The translations under genes and the position numbers were made by a program. The notes beneath the pieces were generated by a model, which was not told where the DNA came from, did not search any database, and was given only the letters and a program-made list of their open reading frames with translations. From Undaria pinnatifida (lineage: Eukaryota; Sar; Phaeophyceae; Laminariales; Alariaceae), in assembly GCA_012845835.1 (NCBI GenBank), contig JABAKD010000030.1:10019805-10083804 (forward strand): DNA of 64,000 bases, read 5' to 3'. Of this stretch, positions 33,097 to 43,470 are shown piece after piece; position 1 is the stretch's first letter, and the number at the start of each line of letters is the position of its first letter.

Positions 33097-34299
33097 ATGG
33101 CCAGCGACCGGGACCGTGGAGAGGCCCAGTCCAACCCTGGCAGGGAACGCCAAGATGGAGTCATAACCGGTGGGAACTTGCCAGCCCCTGGTGGTGTACA
33201 CGTAGACGAGAATAGACATGACAAATTCGTTGAAGTTGAGAGTTCAGTTTTAAATGTAGGCCCTCGCGAATTTAGTAGCATAAAGCAGGCAGTCCCCAAA
33301 TTCAGTGGCAAGCCTGAGGAATTCCCTGTATGGAGTAAGCGGTTTGAAGCGTTCGTATCAATGAGTGGGTGTTTAGGTTCTATGCTTACAGACATAGAGG
33401 TAGCTGTAGGTGACACAACCAAAGACACGCAATACTTTATTTCGCAAGGTTTGAGCCGTCCACACATCAAGAATGCGCGGGTTACATGGATATGTCTGAC
33501 TGAAAGCATGACTGATACTGACCTATTAAACAGAGTGTTTGCCAGGCAATCGCCAAGCGGTGCTTGGAGAATGCTTCGTGATTGGTTTCTTCCTAAATCA
33601 TTTGCTACACAGGTCAAATGGTCGGACGCGTTTGATGCAGTACAAATGGAGAATGGTGAGGAGCCCATGAAATTCTTCAGTCGTGTAGACAAGATTGTTG
33701 GTATTCTTGCTTCGCTTGGTGTGCCGAAATCCGAAGGAGATGTGAACCGCAAGCTGGTACGAGTACTTACCGCTGACTGCGAGATTGAACAACGCACGCT
33801 CTTGTACCGCGATGAAGTCATCCGAGCAGAGATAGAGAACATTGTTAGACAGGGGCACCTGAGACTTCTCGTGTCAAAGGGAAAGAACGTGGGTCAGGCA
33901 CTGTTTTCGAATGGTGCTGCCCGAGGTGGCCGCGGAGGTGGGCGTGGAGGTAGCCGTGGAGGTGGTCGCGGATCCAACCGTAACAACGTTAGGTCGCGAA
34001 ACAAGGAATCAGCGAATGCTAACGCTAGCCAGGGTAACGAAGGTAGCAGCAGCACCCCCACCCCCAAGCAGAACATCCCCCAATCAGAGTATGATAAGGT
34101 GAAAGGTAAGTGTATCCGTTGCTTGGAACCCGGGCACATGTGGTACCAGCGGAAGGCTCGTGTCATCCCGGCTTCGAAGAGGACGTCTGGCGAAGGTGCA
34201 CAGGGGCAGAACAACAGCGGCGAGACCGTGTGCTGTCTTGCGAATTCTATGTTTGGCCGCAGTGATGACTCGTGTGCTGAGGAAGGTAGTGAGAGCTAA
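33097..34299 (+). CDS. Copia Gag
   Basis: The first ATG in the frame is at 33097 (MASDRDRGEAQ); the frame is open a little further upstream from non-ATG codons. The stop is TAA at 34297-34299. The core has PKFSGKPEEFPVWSKRFEAF and ARQSPSGAWRMLRDWF, typical of copia Gag, then a Gly/Arg-rich basic linker (GGRGGGRGGSRGGGRG) and a nucleocapsid knuckle, CIRCLEPGHMWYQRK. The knuckle lacks its fourth ligand: Arg stands where CX2CX4HX4C needs Cys, so zinc binding should be lost. Gag would form the particle that packages element RNA. Confidence 0.85.
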   Translation: MASDRDRGEAQSNPGRERQDGVITGGNLPAPGGVHVDENRHDKFVEVESSVLNVGPREFSSIKQAVPKFSGKPEEFPVWSKRFEAFVSMSGCLGSMLTDIEVAVGDTTKDTQYFISQGLSRPHIKNARVTWICLTESMTDTDLLNRVFARQSPSGAWRMLRDWFLPKSFATQVKWSDAFDAVQMENGEEPMKFFSRVDKIVGILASLGVPKSEGDVNRKLVRVLTADCEIEQRTLLYRDEVIRAEIENIVRQGHLRLLVSKGKNVGQALFSNGAARGGRGGGRGGSRGGGRGSNRNNVRSRNKESANANASQGNEGSSSTPTPKQNIPQSEYDKVKGKCIRCLEPGHMWYQRKARVIPASKRTSGEGAQGQNNSGETVCCLANSMFGRSDDSCAEEGSES

Positions 34300-36179
34300 C
34301 GGAAAGCTTAGCTGAGAAATGGATAGCAGACAGTGGTGCTTCATTGCACATGACTCATTCAGCTGACCTGTTGAGTGACGTACGACTGTGCGACGACAAG
34401 GTTAGGATCGGTGACAACGACCTGATCGACGTCGTGGGGTATGGCACGAAGACTGTAGTCTTCCCCGGAGATCCAACTGTTGAACTTTTATATGTGGCTT
34501 ACATGCCGGACTTGGCGTTCAATTTGTTTTCGCTAATAGCCGCGCATAAGCAGGGAGTAGGATTCATGACCGAGGATGAGGGCTTGTGCATTTCTCTTTT
34601 CGATGGGCGGTTGAGATTCGAGGGAAATGGATCTAGTTACTCCAACTTCGCTTGCAGGATAGAGCCAGACAAAGGCTATGTGCCGTTTCCCCTATTGACC
34701 CCCGACCCCGCTGAGAACCGTGTGGAGACTGGTTGCCAATTTCCCCTGACGTTTCCCGTGCTTGCCCCCGGTAGCGCTTCTTCTGCTGAGACTGCTGTAG
34801 ATATCAACATCTTCCACTGCGTGCATGGCCACTCTAACGAACTACTGCTGAGAGAGACCGCAAAGGCACTTGGTGCAGAATTGTTAGGGACGCTAAGACC
34901 CTGTACTGGCTGTTCTATGGCGAAAGGTTACCGCAAACCAATCCCCAGCAGCACTAAGTCGCGCGCGCCAGAGAAGTTGGGACGAGTCTTTGTTGATCTA
35001 AGTGGCCCTGAGAGAACCCCTTCTCTGTTGGGTAAGAGGTATGTCATGTTAGTGAAGGATGACTTCTCTCGCTGCGCGTGGGTATATTTTCTGAAGCACA
35101 AGTCGGATGCAGCAGACGCGTTTAGGAAGTTTTTGGCTGATGTGCGCGCCGACGGTGTCCCCTCGGAGGTTGAGATTGTAAGGTCTGATAACGGTGGGGA
35201 ATTCTTTGGTGGGGAGTTTGGAGAAGTGTGCAAACAGTTTTGCATCAAGCAGGGATTCACCAGCGCGGACAGCCCAAAGCAGAACGGTGTTGTCGAGAGA
35301 GCGCTAGGCATCATTCAAAATGCAGCGCTTGCTGCGTGCATCCAAGCTCCTATCATTTTCCCGCTCGTTCAACTACCGCCGACCGAATCCCTGTGGGCGG
35401 AAACGGTGCACTGGTCTTGTGACGCCTTGAACCACACCGCAACCACTGCCAACCCCGGCAACAAGTCTCCGCATGAGATGTGGCATGGGGCTGCCGCACC
35501 TGCCTCGCCACACCCGTTCCTTCGCCCAGCGTACTGCCGCTGGAACCGCCCGTCTAAGTCGTCACCCCGGGCCGAGAGCTGCTTTTACCTCGGGCCGGGC
35601 ATCGATCACCCAAGTGACTCTTTGCGGATGCTCACGCCGGGGAACAGGGTGGTGGAGACGCGAGATGTGACCTGGGTGGCAACGCTTGATGAGGGAGCGG
35701 TACTATCCCAGCTGTCGGAGGTACCGGAACAGGGAGGGGCGCTGGAGGTAGAAGATGCGCCAGAGCTGGGAGGGGCGGAGGACTTTGGCTCCGCCCCGAC
35801 GACTCCACTGCCGGTTTTGGGGAGGGGAATTCCTCACCAACTCCGTGCGGTGTCCCCAATGACGCAAGCGGTGTCTCCGATACCGCAAGCTGGCGACGAG
35901 TTTCGCGCCGAAAATGTGGAGCCGAACGATACATCAGCGGTCAGCAGTGAATTATCTGACAGCGACTCTTCGTCTCAGGATGGAAGCGACGCGTCAGCCT
36001 CTGAAGATGAAGCTCCGACCCCCACGGTGGTCCGGACTGCTGCACGCCAACTTGGAGCGCACATGTCAGGACCGGGCGATGGTGAAGAGATTCGGGAGGG
36101 ACGTACGAGAGCGCAGACCAGGGCGCTCAATCTTGAAGCGGCAGCAGGACTGAATAGTGTGATCGGGCCCTGTGAATGA
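34291..36179 (+). CDS. Copia Pol, protease and integrase
   Basis: The frame opens after a TGA at about 34288-34290, overlaps the Gag end by about nine bases in another frame, and runs to TGA at 36177-36179. The protease site KWIADSGASLHMTH is intact and lies before the first in-frame TTG at 34344. Numbering from that TTG: zinc finger H158/H163 and C187/C190, integrase core Asp218 (VFVDLSGP), Asp282 (VRSDNGGEF) and Glu318 (KQNGVVERA), all present. The tail is acidic and Ser-rich. Copia elements usually encode Gag-Pol in one frame, so the shift from Gag is more likely decay than programmed frameshifting. Integrase would insert the cDNA into chromosomes. Confidence 0.88.
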
Positions 36180-37811
36180 GGCCGTGTGTTCCAGGCGCTA
36201 CTGGCGGCGAATGAAGCAGAGTGTGAGAAGACGAAGTTGCCGGATTGCCTTGTCAAAGAGGCGGAACCGGAACCAACGTCATACACCGCAGCTCGTATGT
36301 CAAAGCATTCGGACGTATGGGTGGACGCGATGAGGTCGGAGTTTGATGGACTCGAAGCTGCTGGAGACGTTTGTGGAGGTTTCTGAAATTCCCGCGAGTA
36401 GCAATATCGTAGAGTCAAAGTAGCTCTTGAAGTGGAAGAGCGATGCGCACGGCATGATTGACAGAGCTAAGGCACGGTTGGTAGCTAAGGGCTATAGCCA
36501 GGTAGAGGGAGTCAACTACTTCGAGACTTTTGCCGCCACTGCCTCGACCACGTCTAACAGACTCATTGCAGCAATGACGTGCAAGCTTGATTGGGACTTG
36601 AGACACTTGGACGTTGACCAGGCCTGTATTCAGGCAGAGTTGGAAACCGAGTTTTCCTTGAGACTTTCTCGCGGTTGTGGCGGGATGTCGGGTAAGGTAG
36701 TCCTACTCAACAAAGCCCTTTACGGGCTGAAGCAGAGTGGCCGCTCATGGTACAAGCGACTGTCGTCAATCTTAGTAGAGTGTGGATTTCAGCAGTGCTT
36801 GGTAGACCCGTGCGTGTTTTGGCTAATGTTGAATGACGCGGTTGTGGCGATGCTGGTGGTCCACGTGGACGACATCAAGATCGCAGCGACCAAGGAAGTG
36901 ACGGATTCGGTAGTAGCTGATCTCAATAAGAGATTTCCTACAAAACATTTGGGTGAGGTTACGTGGTACATGGGTAGCGAGTACAGGAGGGATCGTGAGA
37001 AGGGAACCCTGGAGATTTCGCAGACTCAGTTCATCCGAAACGTTGTCGACCGTTTCGGTATCACTTAGACCAGCCCCATCCCCGCTTCACCGTCGTTGGA
37101 CCTCAGGTACGTGAGTGATGAGGAACCTGTGGTGGACGCGAATTTCCGTGAAGTTGTGGGGAGTTTGATGTGGATTGCGAACCAGACGAGAGCTGACATC
37201 TCCAACGCAGTGCGAGCGATTGCGCGGTTCTCGCACGATCCGAAGGAAGTACACGTGAAGGCTGCTAGGAAGGTTCTGGAGTACGAGCGCTACAGCCCAC
37301 TTGGGCTTGACTTTCAGGAAAGAGAGTAAGTTGGGGGATGTACAGTTGGAATACGACCTAGAGACGTACGTAGACGCAGACTACGCCCACCCGAAGACAG
37401 GCGTTCGGTATCTGGTGTAGCTGCTTGCTGCGGAGGAATGCTCGTACCCTGGTTTTCTAGGGCGCAGAAATGCGTTACGCTCTCCATCACTGAGGCCGAG
37501 TACGTAGCGATGGCCGACGGGGTGAAGGAGGCCCTGTACGTGCGAGGAGTCTTGGTTTTCTTGATGCCTAGTCTGCGAGCATTGGAGTGTTTGAAGACAA
37601 CAAAGGAGCGATTGACTTGGCGAAAAACCCACTGAGTTCGTCAAACAGCAAGCGCATCGATGTGAGGTACTACTTCCTGCGCGAGTTGGTGGGAAAAGGA
37701 GACTTATGCGTCAAGTACTTAAGGACGGAGGATCAGCATGCGGACATTCTCACCAAGGCGGTTGCTCGGGATAGTTTTGAGAAACACCGTGACTTTTTGT
37801 TGGAGATATAA
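36180..37811 (+). pseudogene. Copia Pol, RT-RNase H part, broken
   Basis: After the TGA at 36177 the integrase frame continues for about 60 codons (MSKHSDVWVDAMRSEFDGLE). A frameshift near 36360 follows, then a TAG at 36420-36422 before LKWKSDAHGMIDRAKARLVAKG. RT motifs: HLDVDQA, YGLKQSGRSWY and the catalytic VHVDDIK. TAG at 37066-37068 interrupts between FGIT and TSPIP. RNase H is split by frameshifts near 37325, 37405 and 37580: YVDADYAHPKT in one frame, SITEAEYVAMADG in another, FEDNKGAIDLAKNP and DQHADILTKA in a third, ending at TAA 37809-37811. The family is certain; the protein is dead. Confidence 0.9.
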
Positions 37812-37878
37812 TTTTTCCGTCGTAAATTGCTTTTGGGAGTTGCCAGCGTTGTTGCAGGCTTGTTAGTTGATCCAGCGC

Positions 37879-37887
37879 CAGGGAGGG
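37879..37887 (+). other. Short polypurine tract before the 3' LTR
   Basis: cagggaggg directly precedes the tattcgatatagc start of the 3' LTR. It is weak, but it is in the expected place. Confidence 0.45.
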
Positions 37888-38323
37888 TATTCGATATAGC
37901 TTGTCTCAACGAACAAAGTAGGAACAACGATGGTCACGGAGGATCGTCCGACGTGGTATTGTCGGATTACCCGACGGTGTATATTGCGGAATATTATAGC
38001 GTGGGAAGGACACGTGGAATAGTCCTGAAGGTCCTTGTAGACTGTTTCTGGAACCAATCTAGGAACACGTGGAAATATGATAATGGAGTACCTGTAGTAT
38101 TTGGGAATTTGGAGGCTTTGAGAATATTGCCTTGTGTGGAGCGAGATGGCTTCGCCCACTCGCCTCACTCCATCTCTTTCCCTCTTATCAGCATCCGGGA
38201 CCAACTAATAAAGACATCTATATACCATATTCTTCACACTGTGTGTTGCAGTGAAGCTCGCGGCCTGAGACTGGGCTGCTGGGAGCACATTATTATTCTT
38301 CGCATAACCGATTTAATCCAACA
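37888..38323 (+). repeat. 3' LTR of the plus-strand copia element
   Basis: 436 bp, ending ATCCAACA and followed by the GGTCA duplication. The first dinucleotide is TA where the 5' LTR has TG. About sixteen substitutions separate the LTRs, mostly transitions. Confidence 0.9.
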
Positions 38324-38625
38324 GGTCATACTTACATGGAGTATCCAGGGCGATGAGGGATGCGGCTCGATCAGAGAGTACAAACAAAACTCCAATTTGA
38401 ATTTCCTTCGCGCATTTTCTACCTGATGGCAGGTTTCTGCCCTCACGTAAAACGTGCGTGAATGGCTCTTCCACGAAAATTCAACGAGCAGAAAAATAAT
38501 GATTCCAAAGATAGAGGAGAATCATTTCAAAGCCGTCCACGCATGTTTTCGTGGAATCATTTTCAAATGTGCCGTGAATGCTGACTTTGAAAATGTGTCT
38601 ACTACTGCTGTTAGTAATTTTGCTG

Positions 38626-38806
38626 CTGCTCTTCACGATGCTGCTGGGGTCGACGCTGGCTTTTTTTTCTGCAGATGTCAGGACAGATACTGTCCGTTAC
38701 AAAGCGGTTGATATGGTTAGCGGAGATGCTGCGCTTTACACTACAGGCGTGGTGCTGTCTTTCTTCTGCTGCTAGTACACGTGCTGCCCTTCACCATGCT
38801 GGTAGC
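38626..38806 (+). repeat. Copy of the 30215-type repeat
   Basis: Shares ttcacgatgctgct, tttttttctgcagatgtcag, gacagatactgtccgttaca and ggtgctgtctttct with 30215-30503. The first bases of a further unit follow at 38783-38806. Confidence 0.65.
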
Positions 38807-39369
38807 AGGCAACAGGCGAGTGACTCCTTCCCTGGTGGATGCTGCTTCCCCCGCCGAGTGCCTGAGCAAACTGACCGTGTCGGGTGATCATACTAAACCT
38901 GTTTCTTCGGATTTGGTCCGCGCTCGTACGTCCGCGATTGCCACTGCCGCGGTTACAGCCAAACCCGCGCTTGATTACTCGGTTGAGCGTGCGTATGTCT
39001 AGCTCCCTCACAAGGACGTAGCCCTCATTTCTGTGCTGCAATTCCCCGCCTGTTTTAACAAGTCTGACGGCGCGCAGCAACTCACGCGTTCGGTTACATC
39101 TGCAATGCCCGACTTACGCATGCGCTGCGACGACTGCGACGACCGTTGTACAGAGGGCGCACGATCTTCCACGTGGGTGTCCGGTTGGGATCATCCGCTC
39201 CACATGGCGTTCATACGTGCTATAACGCCTGACGAGCCCACGACCACCCGCAAGGCGACCTTGACCGATGGTTAATTTGGGCAAGTATTGCAAGTCATGG
39301 CAGGAGGAGCATCTGGGCGTGAGGCCTTCACCCTATTGTTGTGTCTACGGATGACGCATTTCGATAGGG

Positions 39370-40237
39370 TTGACACGGGGGAGGACTACACCAAGTTGCA
39401 TACTTTTGGAGTGTGTAATGGCACACCTTTCTGCGATTTCAGTCGGGAGTTCCACGTGTAAATATCGGCAGTCACAGGGAGCTAGCGTGTTTTGTCTCCG
39501 GGGACGTTGTGGTGTTGGAGGTGGTTCGGATGGGGAGCTGAATGAGCAATTTCCGACGCTTATGCCTATGTATTACCCTGGTTCGAAGGTAACGGGCCCG
39601 CGTCCACACCGCTCATTGGATGCTATGTGGCGGGCTTTTAGTGACTTAGCGCACACTAAGACACCTGCCGTCAACAACGAAAAACATTTTCTTTGCCTGT
39701 CTCTTCGACGGGAGCGCGGTCATCCACCCCGTTGAGGCCCCGGCCCGCCGATCATGGGCGCGACAAGGGCCGAGTGCGTCCCAGCCGCTTTCGTGGCAGA
39801 CGGGATCGAGCCATCATCCAACTGCCATGCCCATCGATGATTCATGTGACCCTTGGCTTGACCAGACGTCGAACTGCTGGCCACTAGAAGAGCATCATTA
39901 TGAAAACGTTTTTGCCGTTAGTGCCTCGTTTAAGACAGACGACCCTCCCCTTTGGAATGGCCTCCTTGTATCCTCCACTCGCGGTGATACCCTCCGAGAA
40001 AACCAGCGGATTTTCCTCATCTGCCACGAAGACAGCCACCCCTTCAAGCATTGTAGGCATCCTTTCATTAATGTGAGCGGCTGTTTAAACCCTGAACTTG
40101 GCCAACTTGGCGACGATGACGCGTACCGACGCTGTCAAACACGCTTAATCTGCTACCGCCGAGACGGAAAACCGTCTCGCCCGAACATCCACAAGAAAAA
40201 TCGTTGCCATCGTTTAGGTCAATTGCGGGACAGGTAA
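39370..40237 (+). pseudogene. Decayed gag-like region with zinc-knuckle remnant (tentative)
   Basis: One frame (39370-39735) gives EQFPTLMPMYYPGSKVTGP and PHRSLDAMWRAFSDLAH. A second (39827-40237) gives FLICHEDSHPFKHCRHPF, then NVSGCLNPELGQLGDD, then a basic tail. The C-X4-H-X4-C part fits a retroelement nucleocapsid knuckle whose first Cys is missing (Phe in its place). The LNPELG stretch after it fits my recollection of gag-like proteins from algal and oomycete genomes, but I am not certain. The frames are not continuous, so any gene is broken or spliced. Confidence 0.35.
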
Positions 40238-41406
40238 ACTGTCACAACACAGTAACACATACACGTCGGATCACCATGGTGATACTCCGCTCTCGCCCGC
40301 CTCCTCTGCCCCCGCTCCTGCTTCTGAAATGCGCTTTGGAGCCGCCCACAACCGGGGGAGGAATCCGAACGCGCGCCAGCCTGGCACATTCCGTACCGGA
40401 AATTGGCAGCTCGACGCGGTACGATACACCCGGACTGTCCGTCGACGGCATTGTCGGGGATATCGCTTTTGTTTCAAAAGATTCTCGCGTATCTGTTGCT
40501 AGCTTGTTCAATAACGAAGCACAAATCGCCTCTGTCAAGAGCCCACGGGCTCCTACGCCGCCTATCGACGATTCTCACGGGGTAGTACCGGCGGCGGGAA
40601 CCAGCACTTCGAGCGTGATTCCCCTCAGCCAGGTAAATATTTCGACGACAAGAACGCGCGCTCCCAGCGCCGTTTCCCTCTGTCATGATCTGAGACCGTC
40701 CATGGGAACCCGCGCTTCCAGCGCCGTTCCCCTCAGCTGTATAAACTCGGCAATGGGGGTACAGGCTCTAAACGCCGCCCCCGTCAACAATGGCACGGGA
40801 GCCTGTGCTTCGCGCGCTCCCCCCAAGCACGCGTCGCGCAGCAATATAGCTGCGGTGACAGCGCGTCGCCTTGTTAGGCTAAATTGTTTATACCCCCCGC
40901 TCCCTGACCGTGCGGTGGCGGTCGGTTTTGAGGTGTGAGACAGCCGATCCTCAACCAATGTTTCCTCACCACGAGATGGCGGTCGGTTTAAGGTGTGGGA
41001 AGGCCAACACTAAAAAACTGAGATATTTTGCGAGGCCCGATCCGGCGATTGGTCGCGATAGCAGCGGGCGCTCTATCCTTTTTTCCATCAAGGAGGAGTC
41101 GACAAGATTACCTACCTCGTCTCCCTTCTCGAAGAAGCCTAATGGAATAGAGCCTTCTCGGGGGGAAGTTTTGTTGCCATCTGCCCGATCATCGCTCTTG
41201 AAGACGCCCACAGGGTGTACGAGCGGATTCTTGCGTTTTTCCGCCAACGAACGGAAAGGGCCCGAGGCGAGAAACCACGGGTTCGGATCGGAGTCGTGCT
41301 CCCGAGGCCTGGTGTTCCCGCAAAGGGGACACCACAGGCCCAAGTGCCGAAGCTTGGTGTTCCCGGACGGGGGCATTGCAGGCCGAAATTACAACACGGA
41401 TTTTGA
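40238..41406 (+). other. Ser/Thr/Ala/Pro-rich open region between the gag-like and NADAR segments
   Basis: Frame 40204-40938 encodes a low-complexity Ala, Ser, Thr and Arg-rich protein with a repeated TRAPSAV or TRASSAV motif. Frame 40910-41449 is basic and Ser-rich. No domain is recognised. The arrangement fits a linker of a larger decayed polyprotein, but this is inference. Minus-strand frames here look like shadows. Confidence 0.3.
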
Positions 41407-42094
41407 TCCTTCTCTCGAATACTCCACAAACAGAGTGGCCTTGTTCTGACAGCCCCATCCTATTTTTTACCGTGGTCCCCTTCGTCGTTAGTCGTGGACG
41501 ACGTGCCATGTTCTTGCGCGAAGCAGTATATGATGGCCGAAAAGGCCAATCATTCTCAAGATCATCGGGCAGTGGAGCTCATCATGTCGTCGCCTAACCC
41601 AGGTACACACAAACGCATCGGTCGAGGCGTGCTCAACTTTGGCCCCGCTGTTGGGGACAGGAAGAAGCAAAACGCCGTGTTATCTGGCATCTACGCTAAA
41701 TTCACGCAGAATCCAGCCATGAAAAATGACCTTTTGAGCTCTGGCAACAAGCTCCTGGCTGAATACAGCCGTCTGGACTCAGTGTTGGACTTTTGGTCTC
41801 CGGGCGGATGATCCCAGGGCCAACAATCCATGCCAGTGGAGAGGGAAACTTTTTCTCGGTCAGGCATTTTCTGCCGTTCGCGAAGCAATTCGCGACAGTG
41901 AGACCGGGTCGGCGCACCCGGCTTCCCCTCGTCGGTTTTCCACTTGCACTGAAAATACAGGAACCAAGAAATCTCGTCCGCGCCGCGGCCAGGCCGTTAA
42001 TAGCGGCCAGCGCTCGCAAAGGTACTCTTTCGGAGTGTTCGACCTATTTTTCGGACCCGCTGGCCGACTAAAAGCCGTGGTGTTTTGGAGATAG
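41407..42094 (+). pseudogene. NADAR-domain (YbiA-like) protein remnant, one frameshift
   Basis: The frame opens after TGA 41404-41406 with no early ATG. It gives LPWSPSSLVVDD, CAKQYMMAEKA, then HKRIGRGVLNFG, IYAKFTQNPAMKNDLL and GNKLLAEYS: the NADAR order (W-x-PS, C-x-Q-YMM-x-EKA, GR-x-V-x-NF, K-F-x-QNP, G-x-x-L-x-E). That frame stops at 41809-41811. From about 41783 the next frame gives WTFGLRADDPRANNPCQWRG and AVREAIRDSE, the usual NADAR end. A single-base indel near 41783 joins the two. NADAR enzymes remove sugar-linked adducts such as ADP-ribose from nucleic acid or act on related nucleotides. The usual Glu in C-x-E-Q-Y-M is Lys here, which may impair catalysis. The tail stays open to TAG 42092-42094. 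Confidence 0.8.
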
Positions 42095-42288
42095 CTTCTG
42101 GCGTCGGCTCTGATCTGGCGCTGTCAGAACACGACCCCTGTTTCGTCGAGGGTACTGTGAGGCTGGACGATGTTTCGTTCACAATCAACATCACGTATAT
42201 CAGTCGAGCAACGCTCGACCCGGAGAGGCACTGGACTCCTCGATATTTGGAGACCGGAAGCATTGTTTGGGATCCCGAGCGCTTCTGA
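42095..42288 (+). pseudogene. Possible continuation of the NADAR-region protein
   Basis: In yet another frame, sequence to a TGA at 42286-42288 gives FVEGTVRLDDVSFTINITYI and YLETGSIVWDPERF, which read like folded protein. No family recognised. It may be a further domain of the same decayed gene. Confidence 0.3.
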
Positions 42289-42467
42289 GGGCACGTTAGG
42301 GAATAAAGTTCCGCATATCCCCCGGCCACAAGGCGCGATAGAGCATTGGCAAAGTGGGGACCCTCAATGCACGAGTCCAGCGATAGCTTGACTTCGTCGC
42401 CGCGTTCGAGTGCACACTCGAGTGCCGCAAAGGCAGCGCCAACGGCAACGCCGATTTTCTGGCTCGG

Positions 42468-43470
42468 TTGTCAGAGCCTGATATTGACTACGACCGCAGT
42501 GGCTTGACAAGCTTCAATCCCGTGGGGTTGACAAACCCCAACTCCGTTGGAGGTAGCGATATCTGCCTCCTACGGACCGGCGGGCTGCGCGCTCCCTATT
42601 TACCGATCCCAAGGGTCGGTTTGGGTGGGCTCGTGCCCCGCTCCGAAGGCCCTGCCTTGGGTGGGCTCGTACCCCGCACCGAAAGCCCTGCTTTGGGTGG
42701 GCTCGTTCCCCGCACCGAAAGCACTGCTTCGGGTGGGTTGGTGTCCCGCATCGACAGTACTGCCTTGGGTGGGCTCGTCGAAAGCACTGCCTTGGGTGGG
42801 CTCGTACCCCGCGCCTCGCGCCGAAAGCATTGCCTTAAGTGGGCTTGTGCCCCGCCCTGAACATGCTATCTTGGGTGGGCTCCCCCTCACCTCTACCGAT
42901 TTTCACGATTTTCACACACGCGAGCCACGTGCAAGGATTGACGGCCTTTTTGCTTCCCCAGGGAGATTCGCCGCTCGTGTTTCTGCTTCCGTCGCCAGTA
43001 CCGGCCGCGAGTCGATTTTCCTGCGGCTGACACCGTTTTCGGTTCGGTTTTTGCCATACCCATCGAGGGCGGCACGAGCTCCGCAGAAGCCCTGGCTGCA
43101 GCGACGACCGTCGCACGGTCGACTCCTCTATCAAGGAGTTCTACACAAGAGATGGACTCCACCGCGATCACCGGTACGACCGTGTCCGCCTCTGCCTCGC
43201 TTGGCACTCCAGCACCCCCGCCGGCGACGCCGCCTTTGGGCCTCATCTAAATTCCGACGCGCCGACGAACAACGACAACAACCGGTAATGCCACCCCGCT
43301 GTAGTTCTTTGGACGACCCGGGGCCGATTAAACTTCCTTTTACCCTCCAACGCACTACACGACTTCGACGGGGGCCGTACGAGGCTCTTGGCATCTTCAG
43401 GTCTGCGTCAACAGCACCCTCTCACGGGATCCAACGCAACGTAGAGGAATCTCGAGGCGGCCGTGGCTGA
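42468..43470 (+). other. Open frames over a minisatellite and Ser/Pro-rich sequence
   Basis: Frame 42468-42860 encodes repeats of LGGLVPRTES; frame 42547-43470 (307 codons) reads the same DNA as WVGSYPAPKAL and continues with an Arg/Pro-rich tail. Because the repeat unit is 36 bp, every frame stays open through it, so length is no evidence of coding. A third frame from about 43030 gives a Ser/Thr/Ala-rich linker-like stretch. I do not call a gene. Confidence 0.3.
42621..42880 (+). repeat. 36-bp minisatellite, about eight units
   Basis: Units beginning ttgggtgggctcgt start at 42621, 42657, 42693, 42729, 42765, 42792, 42835 and 42871. Five are spaced exactly 36 bp. One is 27 bp and one 43 bp, so the last units are out of register with the first. 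Unit text: ttgggtgggctcgtaccccg followed by a caccgaaagc-type end. Confidence 0.85.

Larger units (their letters stand above)
32518..38328 (+). mobile_element. Complete Ty1/copia retrotransposon with both LTRs and GGTCA target duplication
   Basis: The LTRs at 32523-32961 and 37888-38323 are 439 and 436 bp and about 96% identical by eye. GGTCA flanks the element on both sides (32518-32522 and 38324-38328). Between the LTRs lie Gag, protease, integrase, RT and RNase H in copia order. Gag and integrase remain open but RT-RNase H is broken in several places, so the copy is not autonomous. LTR divergence of about 4% shows it is not recent. Confidence 0.9.

Noticed and set aside
42621..42880. CRISPR array
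   Set aside because: Repeat units abut without unique spacers; this is a minisatellite in eukaryotic DNA.
42547..43470. 307-codon frame as a gene
   Set aside because: Its length comes from a 36-bp minisatellite that leaves all frames open, followed by low-complexity sequence; an alternative frame over the same DNA is just as open.
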